This document shows positions 1-5,022 of a DNA stretch of 5,080 bases, one piece after another. This DNA is from an uncultured Eubacterium sp. (GTDB taxonomy: Bacteria > Bacillota_A > Clostridia > Lachnospirales > Lachnospiraceae). The translations under genes and the position numbers were made by a program. The first letter of the stretch is position 1; the number at the start of each line of letters is the position of its first letter. The stretch is taken from the NCBI GenBank assembly GCA_947653505.1, contig CANTHI010000314.1:1-5080 (forward strand), in the 5' to 3' direction. The notes under the pieces were generated by a model that was not told where the DNA came from, did no database searches, and saw only the letters and a list, made by a program, of their open reading frames with translations.

Positions 1-117
1 AGCGGACTGGAACCGGAGCAGGAACAAAATGCAGGGAGCGGACTGGAACCGGAGCAGGAACAAAATGCAGGGAGCGGACTGGAACCGGAGCGGGAACAAA
101 ATGCAGAGAGCGGACTG
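1..117 (+). repeat. 36-bp in-frame tandem repeat, 3.25 copies
   Basis: Copies lie at 1-36, 37-72 and 73-108, with a 9-base partial copy at 109-117. Copies 1 and 2 are identical. Copy 3 differs at two positions, giving Gln to Arg at residue 7 and Gly to Glu at residue 12 of the unit. After 117 the sequence still loosely resembles the unit (CAGGAGAATGAGGAA). The unit is 12 codons, so copy-number change keeps the frame and would only lengthen or shorten the protein tail. The array is cut by the left window edge, so the full copy number is unknown. Confidence 0.95.
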
Positions 118-153
118 ATACAGGAGAATGAGGAAAAGGATGCCGGCGTATGA
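1..153 (+). CDS. C-terminal tail of an upstream gene, probably ribosome-binding factor A (partial)
   Basis: This is an open frame running in from the left edge and stopping at TGA 151-153. What is visible is only a 50-residue acidic, Gln-rich tail: three near-identical copies of SGLEPEQEQNAG, a degenerate fourth, and the end ENEEKDAGV. No folded domain is in view, so the identity comes from position alone. The next genes are nrnA-truB-ribF, and in Firmicutes the gene just before nrnA in this operon is normally rbfA, a small 30S maturation factor. RbfA proteins often end in a short acidic tail, but a repeat-built tail like this would be an unusual extension. The stop overlaps the next start as ATGA (150-153), which points to translational coupling. 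The reading frame is secure; the rbfA assignment is inference. Confidence 0.6.
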   Translation, partial: SGLEPEQEQNAGSGLEPEQEQNAGSGLEPEREQNAESGLIQENEEKDAGV

Positions 154-1202
154 ATAGTCTGAAAGAACAGCTGGCTGGTGTGCGCAGCGTAGCGATTGCA
201 GGACATGTAAAACCGGACGGGGACTGTATTGGTTCCTGTCTGGCTGTCTACAACTATATAAAAGAATATTATCCACAAATACAGGCAGAGGTATATTTAG
301 AACCGATTCCAAATATTTTCAAATTTTTATCACGTGCGGAAGAGATCAATAGCCATCCGGATCCGGAAAAGGTATCTGATCTTATGATTGTACAGGACTG
401 CGGGGATGCAAAAAGGCTTGGAAAAGCAGCTGCTTTGCTGAAAAATGCCGGACGTGTGATCTGTATTGACCATCATATCAGCAATACCGGATTCGGGGAT
501 GACAGTTATATTTTTCCGGATGCCAGTTCTACCTCGGAGCTGGTCTTTGATTTGATGGAAAAGGAACGGATCACAAAGCCGGTTGCAGAGTGTATTTATA
601 CAGGGATTATTCACGATACCGGACTGTTCCAGTATTCCTGTACGTCTCCCAAGACCATGCGCACGGCAGCGTTTTTAATGGAACAGGGGATTCCTTTTTC
701 TGAAATCGCAGACAGGACTTATGTGCAAAAGACCTTTGAACAGAATCAGATCCTGGCAAGAGCGATTGAAAAAAGCAGGCTGCATCTGGATGGAGCCTGC
801 ATTTCTTCGGTGATTACGAAAGAAGATATGCTGGAATGCGGGGTCCTTCCAAAACATCTGGAAGGCATCGTATCGCAGCTGCGGGCTACAAAAGGAGTAC
901 AGGCCGCTGTGTTTTTTTATCCCAAAGATACAGCTGAACAAAAGAGTACGCAAAAACAGGGACTGGAGCAGAATAAGGCGCCAAAAGAACTGCAGCCGCA
1001 AGCAATACCAGATACGGAATATAAGATCAGTTTCCGGTCTGGTTCGGATGCGGTCAATGTAGCTGAGATTGCCATGCGCTATGGCGGCGGCGGTCATATC
1101 CGCGCAGCCGGGGCATCCACAACACTGGAACCGCAGGTTTGTCTGGCACAGATTCTGGAGCTGATCAGGGAGCAGATCATACGAAACCGTACAGACTGTT
1201 AA
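150..1202 (+). CDS. nrnA: DHH/DHHA1 family phosphoesterase, NrnA type (oligoribonuclease / pAp phosphatase)
   Basis: The 350-residue cytoplasmic protein has the full DHH motif set: GHVKPDGDCIGS (18-29; H19, D23, D25), QDCGD (82-86; D83), DHH (107-109), and TGIIHDTG (151-158; D156), the ligands for a two-metal centre. The C-terminal DHHA1 domain carries GGGGHIRAAG (312-321), the substrate-binding signature. Family members degrade 2-5 nt RNAs and/or dephosphorylate 3'-phosphoadenosine 5'-phosphate; some relatives cleave pApA from c-di-AMP turnover, and sequence alone does not separate these. The start is ATG 150, overlapping the previous stop, with AAGGA at 136-140 nine bases upstream. Position before truB-ribF is the usual one. 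The odd part is a Gln/Lys/Pro-rich insert at about residues 260-286, between the DHH and DHHA1 domains, making it some 25-35 residues longer than typical NrnA proteins. The catalytic motifs are intact, so activity is expected. Confidence 0.9.
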   Translation: MNSLKEQLAGVRSVAIAGHVKPDGDCIGSCLAVYNYIKEYYPQIQAEVYLEPIPNIFKFLSRAEEINSHPDPEKVSDLMIVQDCGDAKRLGKAAALLKNAGRVICIDHHISNTGFGDDSYIFPDASSTSELVFDLMEKERITKPVAECIYTGIIHDTGLFQYSCTSPKTMRTAAFLMEQGIPFSEIADRTYVQKTFEQNQILARAIEKSRLHLDGACISSVITKEDMLECGVLPKHLEGIVSQLRATKGVQAAVFFYPKDTAEQKSTQKQGLEQNKAPKELQPQAIPDTEYKISFRSGSDAVNVAEIAMRYGGGGHIRAAGASTTLEPQVCLAQILELIREQIIRNRTDC

Positions 1203-1251
1203 GCAGTTCTGCATCCGGTTATGCCAGTTATGCACAAGAAACGGAGCTTCT

Positions 1252-1281
1252 TTTATGAACGGAATGTTTATGAACGGAATA
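1252..1281 (+). repeat. 15-bp tandem duplication across the truB start codon
   Basis: TTTATGAACGGAATG (1252-1266) is followed directly by TTTATGAACGGAATA (1267-1281), 14 of 15 bases identical. The unit is five codons, so both ATGs (1255 and 1270) are in the truB frame and the N-terminus reads MNGMF-MNGII. The Shine-Dalgarno-like GGAG (1243-1246) sits 8 bases before the first ATG. The second ATG has only GGAA (1261-1264) just upstream. Confidence 0.93.
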
Positions 1282-2409
1282 ATCAATGTATATAAAGAAA
1301 AAGGCTATACTTCTCATGATGTTGTTGCGAAGCTGCGCAGGATCTGCCATCAGAAAAAAATCGGGCATACAGGAACGCTGGATCCGGATGCAGAAGGCGT
1401 GCTTGTAGTCTGTCTCGGGACTGCGACAAAAGTGTGCGGACTGCTGACAGACAAAGATAAAGTGTACGAAGCGGTGCTTTTACTCGGAAAAGAAACGGAC
1501 ACGCAGGATACTGGCGGAATGGTGCTGCGCGAAGTGCAGATGCAGAATACAGCAGAAGAAGTGCAGGCGGCTGTACAGTCCTTTCACGGAGCTTACAGCC
1601 AGATTCCTCCGATGTACTCAGCCTTAAAAGTCAATGGAAAGAAATTATGTGATCTGGCAAGAGCCGGCGTGGAAGTGGAACGCAGCCCGAGGCAGGTTTT
1701 TATTTATGAAATTGAAATTTTGTGGATGCAGCTTCCAAGAGTAAAACTGCGGGTGCATTGTTCCAAAGGCACGTATATCCGTACCCTGTGTCACGATATC
1801 GGCCAGAAACTCGGCTGCGGCGGCTGTATGGAAGAGCTGCGGCGTACAAAAGTCAGCATTTTTGAACTGGAACATGCCCTGACGCTTGCACAGATTCAGG
1901 AACTGGCAGAGGAAAACCGCCTGCAGGAGATTGTGCAGCCCGTGGACAGTCTGTTTACAGACCATCCGGCTGTACAGGTAAAGCCACAGTTTCAGAAAAT
2001 GCTGCAAAATGGCAACCGTCTGCCAGAACATGCGCTGTTTTATGATGGTACGGACCGTACCGCACCAGTTTTTGAAACGGGGCAGACATACCGCGTTTAT
2101 CTGGGGCAGCAGTTTTATGGACTATATATGGCAGACACTGGACACGGGGACTACAAACCGGTAAAAATATTCGGCCAGTGCCAGTTACCGGAAACAGAAC
2201 AAAAGCAGCCGGATTCCAAGAGAAGACAAAAACAATTACAACCAGAAACAGGGCCAAAGCAGCCGGATTCCCAAAGAAAGCAGAAACAATCCAGACCAGA
2301 AACAGAACAAATTCAGCCAGACCAGGAAAAGCAGTCAGCATATACAGCACCGGGTGATAGGAATGGATGGGAAAAGCGCGGAAACGGGGGAACGGTACAT
2401 GAGGTATGA
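1255..2409 (+). CDS. truB: tRNA pseudouridine(55) synthase TruB with a repeat-rich C-terminal extension
   Basis: TruB isomerises U55 to pseudouridine in the T-loop of tRNAs in the cytoplasm. The core is unmistakable: NVYKEKGYTSHDVV near the N-terminus, IGHTGTLDPDAEGVL (36-50) with the catalytic Asp in TLDP (D43), KVYEAVLLLG, IPPMYSALKVNGKKL, and the conserved CSKGTYIRTLCHDIG with its Arg at 176. A PUA-like region follows (about 235-308). Typical bacterial TruB has about 290-310 residues; this one has 384. The surplus is a Gln/Lys/Glu/Pro-rich tail from about residue 311, built partly from imperfect 15-18-residue repeats, with no globular look. ATG 1255 is chosen because GGAG lies 8 bases upstream; ATG 1270 (MNGIINVY) is where homologues usually begin and is a real alternative. 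A 52-base gap separates it from nrnA. The 3' end overlaps ribF. Confidence 0.96.
   Translation: MNGMFMNGIINVYKEKGYTSHDVVAKLRRICHQKKIGHTGTLDPDAEGVLVVCLGTATKVCGLLTDKDKVYEAVLLLGKETDTQDTGGMVLREVQMQNTAEEVQAAVQSFHGAYSQIPPMYSALKVNGKKLCDLARAGVEVERSPRQVFIYEIEILWMQLPRVKLRVHCSKGTYIRTLCHDIGQKLGCGGCMEELRRTKVSIFELEHALTLAQIQELAEENRLQEIVQPVDSLFTDHPAVQVKPQFQKMLQNGNRLPEHALFYDGTDRTAPVFETGQTYRVYLGQQFYGLYMADTGHGDYKPVKIFGQCQLPETEQKQPDSKRRQKQLQPETGPKQPDSQRKQKQSRPETEQIQPDQEKQSAYTAPGDRNGWEKRGNGGTVHEV
2185..2334 (+). repeat. Imperfect tandem repeats coding the TruB tail (about 45-54 bp units, 3 copies)
   Basis: The units are 2185-2235 (17 codons, PETEQKQPDSKRRQKQ preceded by Leu), 2236-2289 (18 codons, LQPETGPKQPDSQRKQKQ) and 2290-2334 (15 codons, SRPETEQIQPDQEKQ). 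The shared core is PET-x-x-x-QPD followed by a basic, Gln-rich stretch. All length differences are whole codons, so the frame is kept. The copies have diverged much more than the 36-bp array at the left edge, suggesting an older duplication. No sequence similarity to that array is obvious beyond shared Gln/Glu/Pro richness. Confidence 0.85.
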
Positions 2410-3358
2410 AAAGGATTTTCTGCATTTACAGCTTACGGAGCCAACCGTGCTTTCACTTGGCAAATTTGACGGATTGCACCGCGGGCATGAGCTGCTGATG
2501 CAGTCTGTATTTGAAAAGGCAAAAACGGGCCTGAAAACAACAGTTTTTACCTTTGATGTTCCTCCAAACCAGACAGATGGCGCCCATGCGCAGGTCATTA
2601 CGACCAATGAAGAAAAGCAGCAGCTGTTTATGGAACGCGGTACAGATTATCTGATCGAGTGCCCATTTACAAAAGAGATCATGCAGATGGAGGCAGAACA
2701 GTTTATTGCGGAAATCGTAACACGTCTTTGTGTAAAATGGATAGTTGCTGGCACGGATTTTCATTTCGGACATAACCGCAGAGGAGATTATCATATGCTG
2801 CAAAGCTATGCGCCCGTGTATGGCTATCAGGTTCAGGTAGTACCCAAAATGCGGTATCAGGATCGGGATATCAGCAGTACTTATATCCGGGAAGCATTAT
2901 CAAAAGGGGAGCTGGAGCTGGCAAATGAACTGCTCGGATACCCTTATTTTATACAGGGAGAGATTATTCACGGCAATCAGCTGGGCCGTACGATTGGATT
3001 TCCAACCATCAATATCGGGCCATCATCACAAAAACTGCTGCCGCCATTTGGCGTCTACGCATCCGGAGTAAGTCTGGGCGGAAAATATTACGCGGGCATT
3101 ACAAATATTGGAAAAAAGCCTACGATACAGGGAGACAATCCGGCTGGCGCAGAGACTTATATCTATAATTTTGATGGTGATCTGTATGGACAGACAGCAA
3201 AAATAGAGCTGTATCATTTTCTGCGCCCTGAGATGAAATTTGAAGGGATCGGGGCATTGCAAAGACAGCTGGAACGGGATATCGCATCCGGGGCGGAGTA
3301 TTTAAAGCGCACACCGCAAACAGCTAAAAGTGCCACTTCGTTTACGCCGCCTGTGTAG
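2399..3358 (+). CDS. ribF: Bifunctional riboflavin kinase / FAD synthetase
   Basis: RibF makes FMN from riboflavin and ATP, then adenylates it to FAD. The N-terminal nucleotidyltransferase domain shows GKFDGLHRGH (21-30), GTDFHFGHNRRG (118-129) and SSTYIR (159-164). The C-terminal flavokinase domain shows GRTIGFPTIN (196-205; PTIN where many families have PTAN), NIGKKPT (236-242) and ETYIYNFDGDLYG (252-264; E252 is the likely catalytic Glu). At 319 residues it has normal family length. The frame is open from GTG 2354, but ATG 2399 is preferred: GGGGGAA (2386-2392) lies 6 bases upstream, and about 20 residues before the GKFDG motif is usual. The start overlaps the truB stop by 11 bases, implying translational coupling. 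This is the last gene of the operon in view; no convincing U-rich terminator directly follows the stop. Confidence 0.96.
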   Translation: MRYEKDFLHLQLTEPTVLSLGKFDGLHRGHELLMQSVFEKAKTGLKTTVFTFDVPPNQTDGAHAQVITTNEEKQQLFMERGTDYLIECPFTKEIMQMEAEQFIAEIVTRLCVKWIVAGTDFHFGHNRRGDYHMLQSYAPVYGYQVQVVPKMRYQDRDISSTYIREALSKGELELANELLGYPYFIQGEIIHGNQLGRTIGFPTINIGPSSQKLLPPFGVYASGVSLGGKYYAGITNIGKKPTIQGDNPAGAETYIYNFDGDLYGQTAKIELYHFLRPEMKFEGIGALQRQLERDIASGAEYLKRTPQTAKSATSFTPPV

Positions 3359-3383
3359 CTGATTCTATAACTGTTACGTCTGC

Positions 3384-3426
3384 ATCGTTACTATGAACGG
3401 CCTGGGAGGCCGTTCATGGTAACGAT
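3384..3426. repeat. 19-bp inverted repeat with 5-base loop
   Basis: The left arm 3384-3402 and right arm 3408-3426 pair over 19 positions with one T-G wobble (3392/3418), around the loop TGGGA. Outer arms read ATCGTTAC/GTAACGAT and inner arms ATGAACGGCC/GGCCGTTCAT. It lies 26 bases after the ribF stop. There is no T-run on either side, so it is not a standard intrinsic terminator in either direction, although such a stem could protect the 3' end of the operon mRNA. Confidence 0.92.
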
Positions 3427-3428
3427 TC

Positions 3429-3465
3429 GGGGCGATATGGAAAGTCTGCTTCGCAAAATCGCCCC
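3429..3465. repeat. 8-bp inverted repeat GGGGCGAT/ATCGCCCC
   Basis: GGGGCGAT (3429-3436) and ATCGCCCC (3458-3465) are perfect complements separated by 21 bases. The stem begins two bases after the preceding 19-bp palindrome, and a small inner AAG/CTT pairing is possible. There is no T-run after it. It is best read as the second stem of the composite element. Confidence 0.8.
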
Positions 3466-3484
3466 TCACTCCTTTATCATATTC

Positions 3485-3542
3485 TCACGGAACGCGCAGT
3501 TTATGCCCGGTGGGGCAGACCCGGCGCGTTCCTGATCCGTGA
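3485..3542. repeat. Bulged 13-bp inverted repeat enclosing a small GC hairpin
   Basis: TCACGG plus AACGCGC (3485-3497) pairs with GCGCGTT (3524-3530) and CCGTGA (3537-3542), leaving a 6-base bulge CCTGAT on the right arm. Inside is TGCCC-GGTG-GGGCA (3504-3517). The nested layout is typical of a folded RNA or a composite palindromic repeat rather than a simple terminator. Confidence 0.8.
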
Positions 3543-3545
3543 AAA

Positions 3546-3590
3546 GTAACAGTGCAGGTATCTGAACTGTTACCCCTGCATACAGTTTTT
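3546..3590 (+). promoter_or_regulatory. Three mutually exclusive hairpins ending in a weak terminator-like stem
   Basis: GTAACAGT (3546-3553) pairs perfectly with ACTGTTAC (3566-3573). TGCAGG (3553-3558) pairs with CCTGCA (3575-3580). AACTGT (3565-3570) pairs with ACAGTT (3582-3587), which continues as TTT then ATTA. The first and third share 3566-3570, and the first and second share 3553 while interleaving, so not all can form together. The third resembles a weak A/U-rich terminator and may end read-through from ribF; the others would act like antiterminators. This is structural reading only, since each stem is just 6-8 bp. Confidence 0.35.
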
Positions 3591-3607
3591 ATTACAAAAT
3601 TATTACA
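3591..3607 (-). promoter_or_regulatory. Tandem TGTAAT-N5-TGTAAT site, WalR (YycF)-type operator (putative)
   Basis: On the + strand ATTACA occurs at 3591-3596 and 3602-3607 with five bases between, so the minus strand reads TGTAAT-N5-TGTAAT. This fits the published WalR/YycF consensus TGTWAH-N5-TGTWAH at every specified position. The two half-sites are 11 bp apart, on one face of the helix, and end 6 bases before the -35 box, a location compatible with activation. PhoP-type boxes (TTWAYA repeats, similar spacing) are a related alternative but match the first base less well. The downstream gene is a secreted NlpC/P60 hydrolase, a classic WalR target class. Confidence 0.5.
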
Positions 3608-3613
3608 ACGCCG

Positions 3614-3642
3614 TTGACAGCGATAGGTGATATTGCTATAAT
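3614..3642 (+). promoter_or_regulatory. Consensus sigma-A type promoter for the NlpC/P60 gene
   Basis: The -35 is TTGACA (3614-3619) and the -10 is TATAAT (3637-3642), with 17 bases between: exact consensus in both hexamers and in spacing. TG at 3634-3635 adds an extended -10. Transcription should begin near 3649, giving a leader of about 105 bases. Such a strong core promoter suggests high basal expression unless a regulator restrains it. Confidence 0.92.
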
Positions 3643-3696
3643 AAAATAAAGTTTAGAAAAAGTTTCGCATTTGTTACAAAAAGATAAATAAAAATA

Positions 3697-3717
3697 TGTG
3701 AAAAAATAGCTTTCACA
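3697..3717 (+). promoter_or_regulatory. 7-bp hairpin in the 5' leader
   Basis: TGTGAAA (3697-3703) and TTTCACA (3711-3717) are perfect complements around a 7-base loop, within the A-rich leader between the promoter and the ribosome binding site. It ends 26 bases before AGGAGG (3744-3749), so it does not sequester it. It could be a mRNA-stability stem or, as DNA, a small dyad operator. Nothing in the leader matches a riboswitch class I recognise. Confidence 0.45.
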
Positions 3718-3754
3718 GAAAAAACTACAGAGAATCATCATTCAGGAGGAAAAT

Positions 3755-4876
3755 ATGAAACTCAGATTCATGAAACTTGGAGCAATCTTCATGACAGCTT
3801 TGACAGCGGCATTCAGTTCAGGAGTAGTAGCGACGCAGGCGGCGTCCATCCGTGCGGGGGTCAGCGCGGCGCTGGCGGAATGTTTAAATGACAGCGCGAA
3901 AGTGCCGGTGTCCGTAAAGACGAAAGAAGCAGTTGCGGCACAGTCACTAAAAACAGCAGGAGACGTATCCGCAGAGCATGAAAAAAATAGCGGGAAGGCA
4001 AAAAAGCGTTCAAAAAAAATCGCAGATGCAAAGGATCAGACGATCTGCGGCTATACGAATCTTGGAATAGCCAACGTAAGCAACTATTTAAATATCCGTG
4101 CGCAGGCAGGTGAGGATGAAAAGATAGTTGGTAAGCTGCCGGCAGATGCAGGCTGTGAGATTCTGGATTCCAAAGACGGCTGGTACCAGATCCGTTCCGG
4201 AAAAGTAAGCGGTTATGTCAGAGGCGATTATATTATTACCGGAGACGAAGCCAGACAGATGGCAGAAAAACTGAAAAAGACAATGGCAACTGTAAATACA
4301 CTGACGGTATACATACGGGAAAAGCCAAATACAGACTGTACCATTCTGACGATTGTTACAACCGATGAAGAACTGGAGGTTGTGAAAGAGGGAGAAGAGT
4401 GGATTGAAATTAAACTGGATGATGAAAATGGTTTTGTGAACGCACAATATGTAGATCTTTCAGAGGAACTGAAAAAAGCAATGCCTTATACAGAGACAGA
4501 GCGCAGCGCAGAAGTTCCGGACACAAAATATTCCCTGGTACAGAAAGCATTAAGCTATGTAGGCGGCCGCTATGTCTGGGGCGGGACAAGCCTGACCAAC
4601 GGGGTAGACTGCTCCGGATTTACCATGCAGATCATGGCACAGTACGGCGTATACCTGCCGCATTCTTCCAGAGGACAGGCAGGCTATGGCAGAAGTGTCA
4701 GTACATCCGAGCTGCAGCCGGGAGATCTGATCTTTTATGGCAGCGGCAGCTCTATCAGCCATGTGGCGATTTATATCGGAAGCGGACAGATCGTGCACGC
4801 AAGCAACAGCCGTGACGGTATCAAGGTCTCAAATGCGTTTTACCGTACACCGATCTGCTGCAGAAGAATGTTTTAG
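3755..4876 (+). CDS. Secreted cell-wall hydrolase: two SH3b domains and NlpC/P60 endopeptidase
   Basis: The protein is predicted to be exported and to cut peptide stems of peptidoglycan; family members are gamma-D-Glu/diaminoacid (DL) endopeptidases. Residues 1-30 form a signal peptide (MKLRFMK, a hydrophobic core, cleavage near TQA-A). Residues 31-98 are a Lys/Ala-rich linker. SH3b domains lie at about 102-160 (NVSNYLNIRAQAG, GWYQIRSGKVSGYVRGDYI) and 183-238 (TVYIREKPN, EWIEIKLDDENGFVNAQYV); these usually bind wall peptides. The NlpC/P60 domain spans about 259-373, with C286 in DCSGF, H336 in SHVAIYIG and H348 in IVHASN; spacings of 50 and 12 match the active family pattern. The start is well supported by AGGAGG 5 bases upstream. 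It is monocistronic in this window, with its own promoter and terminator, separate from the ribF operon. No dockerin, choline-binding or sortase signal is visible. Confidence 0.93.
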   Translation: MKLRFMKLGAIFMTALTAAFSSGVVATQAASIRAGVSAALAECLNDSAKVPVSVKTKEAVAAQSLKTAGDVSAEHEKNSGKAKKRSKKIADAKDQTICGYTNLGIANVSNYLNIRAQAGEDEKIVGKLPADAGCEILDSKDGWYQIRSGKVSGYVRGDYIITGDEARQMAEKLKKTMATVNTLTVYIREKPNTDCTILTIVTTDEELEVVKEGEEWIEIKLDDENGFVNAQYVDLSEELKKAMPYTETERSAEVPDTKYSLVQKALSYVGGRYVWGGTSLTNGVDCSGFTMQIMAQYGVYLPHSSRGQAGYGRSVSTSELQPGDLIFYGSGSSISHVAIYIGSGQIVHASNSRDGIKVSNAFYRTPICCRRMF

Positions 4877-4892
4877 GCAAAAATATAAGTAA

Positions 4893-4952
4893 AAACAGAG
4901 CTATGCAGAAGCAGAAATTCCTAATATCAGGGAGTTCTGCTTCTGTCTGTTT
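4893..4952. terminator. Intrinsic terminator after the NlpC/P60 gene, possibly bidirectional
   Basis: CAGAAGCAGAA (4906-4916) pairs perfectly with TTCTGCTTCTG (4935-4945). The stem continues inward as TTCCT/AGGGA around a 6-base loop after one mismatch. Outward, AAACAGA (4893-4899) pairs with TCTGTTT (4946-4952) across a 6-base left bulge. On the + strand the following T-run is short (TCTGTTTC). On the minus strand the stem is followed by TCTGTTTTTAC, so it might also serve a convergent gene beyond the right edge. It lies 17 bases after the stop codon. Confidence 0.75.
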
Positions 4953-4997
4953 CACGGATGAGGGCAGATTTATGCGGGTGCGGACTTAAGAGCAAAT

Positions 4998-5022
4998 GCA
5001 ACAATTTACATAAAAATGTTGC
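4998..5022. repeat. Short inverted repeat GCAACA/TGTTGC
   Basis: GCAACA (4998-5003) and TGTTGC (5017-5022) are perfect 6-bp complements separated by 13 A/T-rich bases. It may be a small operator-like dyad or a weak hairpin. No matching promoter pair with good spacing is seen beside it. A second 6-bp stem, AGGCAG (5050-5055)/CTGCCT (5064-5069), follows near the window edge. From 4953 to 5080 I find no coding frame with a ribosome binding site. Confidence 0.4.

Larger units (their letters stand above)
3369..3581. repeat. Structured palindromic intergenic element, MITE/REP-like (putative)
   Basis: This block fills most of the gap between ribF and the next gene and is nearly all inverted repeat. 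Its ends carry a direct repeat, AACTGTTACgtCTGCAT (3369-3385) and AACTGTTACccCTGCAT (3565-3581), 15 of 17 bases alike. ACTGTTAC (3370-3377) is also matched by an inverted GTAACAGT at 3546-3553. Inside lie stems at 3384-3426, 3429-3465 and 3485-3542, and a fourth at 3546-3573. The GTTAC/GTAAC core recurs at least five times. No coding frame of note is present. The arrangement suggests a small non-autonomous repeat or a folded RNA. No target-site duplication is clear, and its copy number elsewhere cannot be seen from here. Confidence 0.6.

Noticed and set aside
1..117. CRISPR-like array from the 36-bp period
   Set aside because: The repeats are directly adjacent with no spacers and maintain an open reading frame to a coupled stop codon; it is a coding tandem repeat.
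675..1286. 203-codon minus-strand open frame across nrnA
   Set aside because: It lies opposite a gene with all catalytic motifs intact, is rich in Phe/Leu/Cys/His as expected for a shadow frame, and has no recognisable domain.
2354..2398. Upstream GTG (2354) or ATG (2363) as the ribF start
   Set aside because: Neither has a suitably spaced ribosome binding site. ATG 2399 has GGGGGAA 6 bases upstream and gives the usual distance to the GKFDG motif.
3384..3426. The 19-bp palindrome as a classic intrinsic terminator of the ribF operon
   Set aside because: No T-run follows on either strand; the next bases are TCGGGGCG on the + strand.
3374..3469. 31-codon minus-strand frame (GTG start at 3469, TAA at 3374-3376) inside the palindromic element
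   Set aside because: The apparent AAAGGAG sequence abuts the GTG with no spacing, and the frame is built from the arms of two palindromes. It is more likely a by-product of the repeat than a gene.
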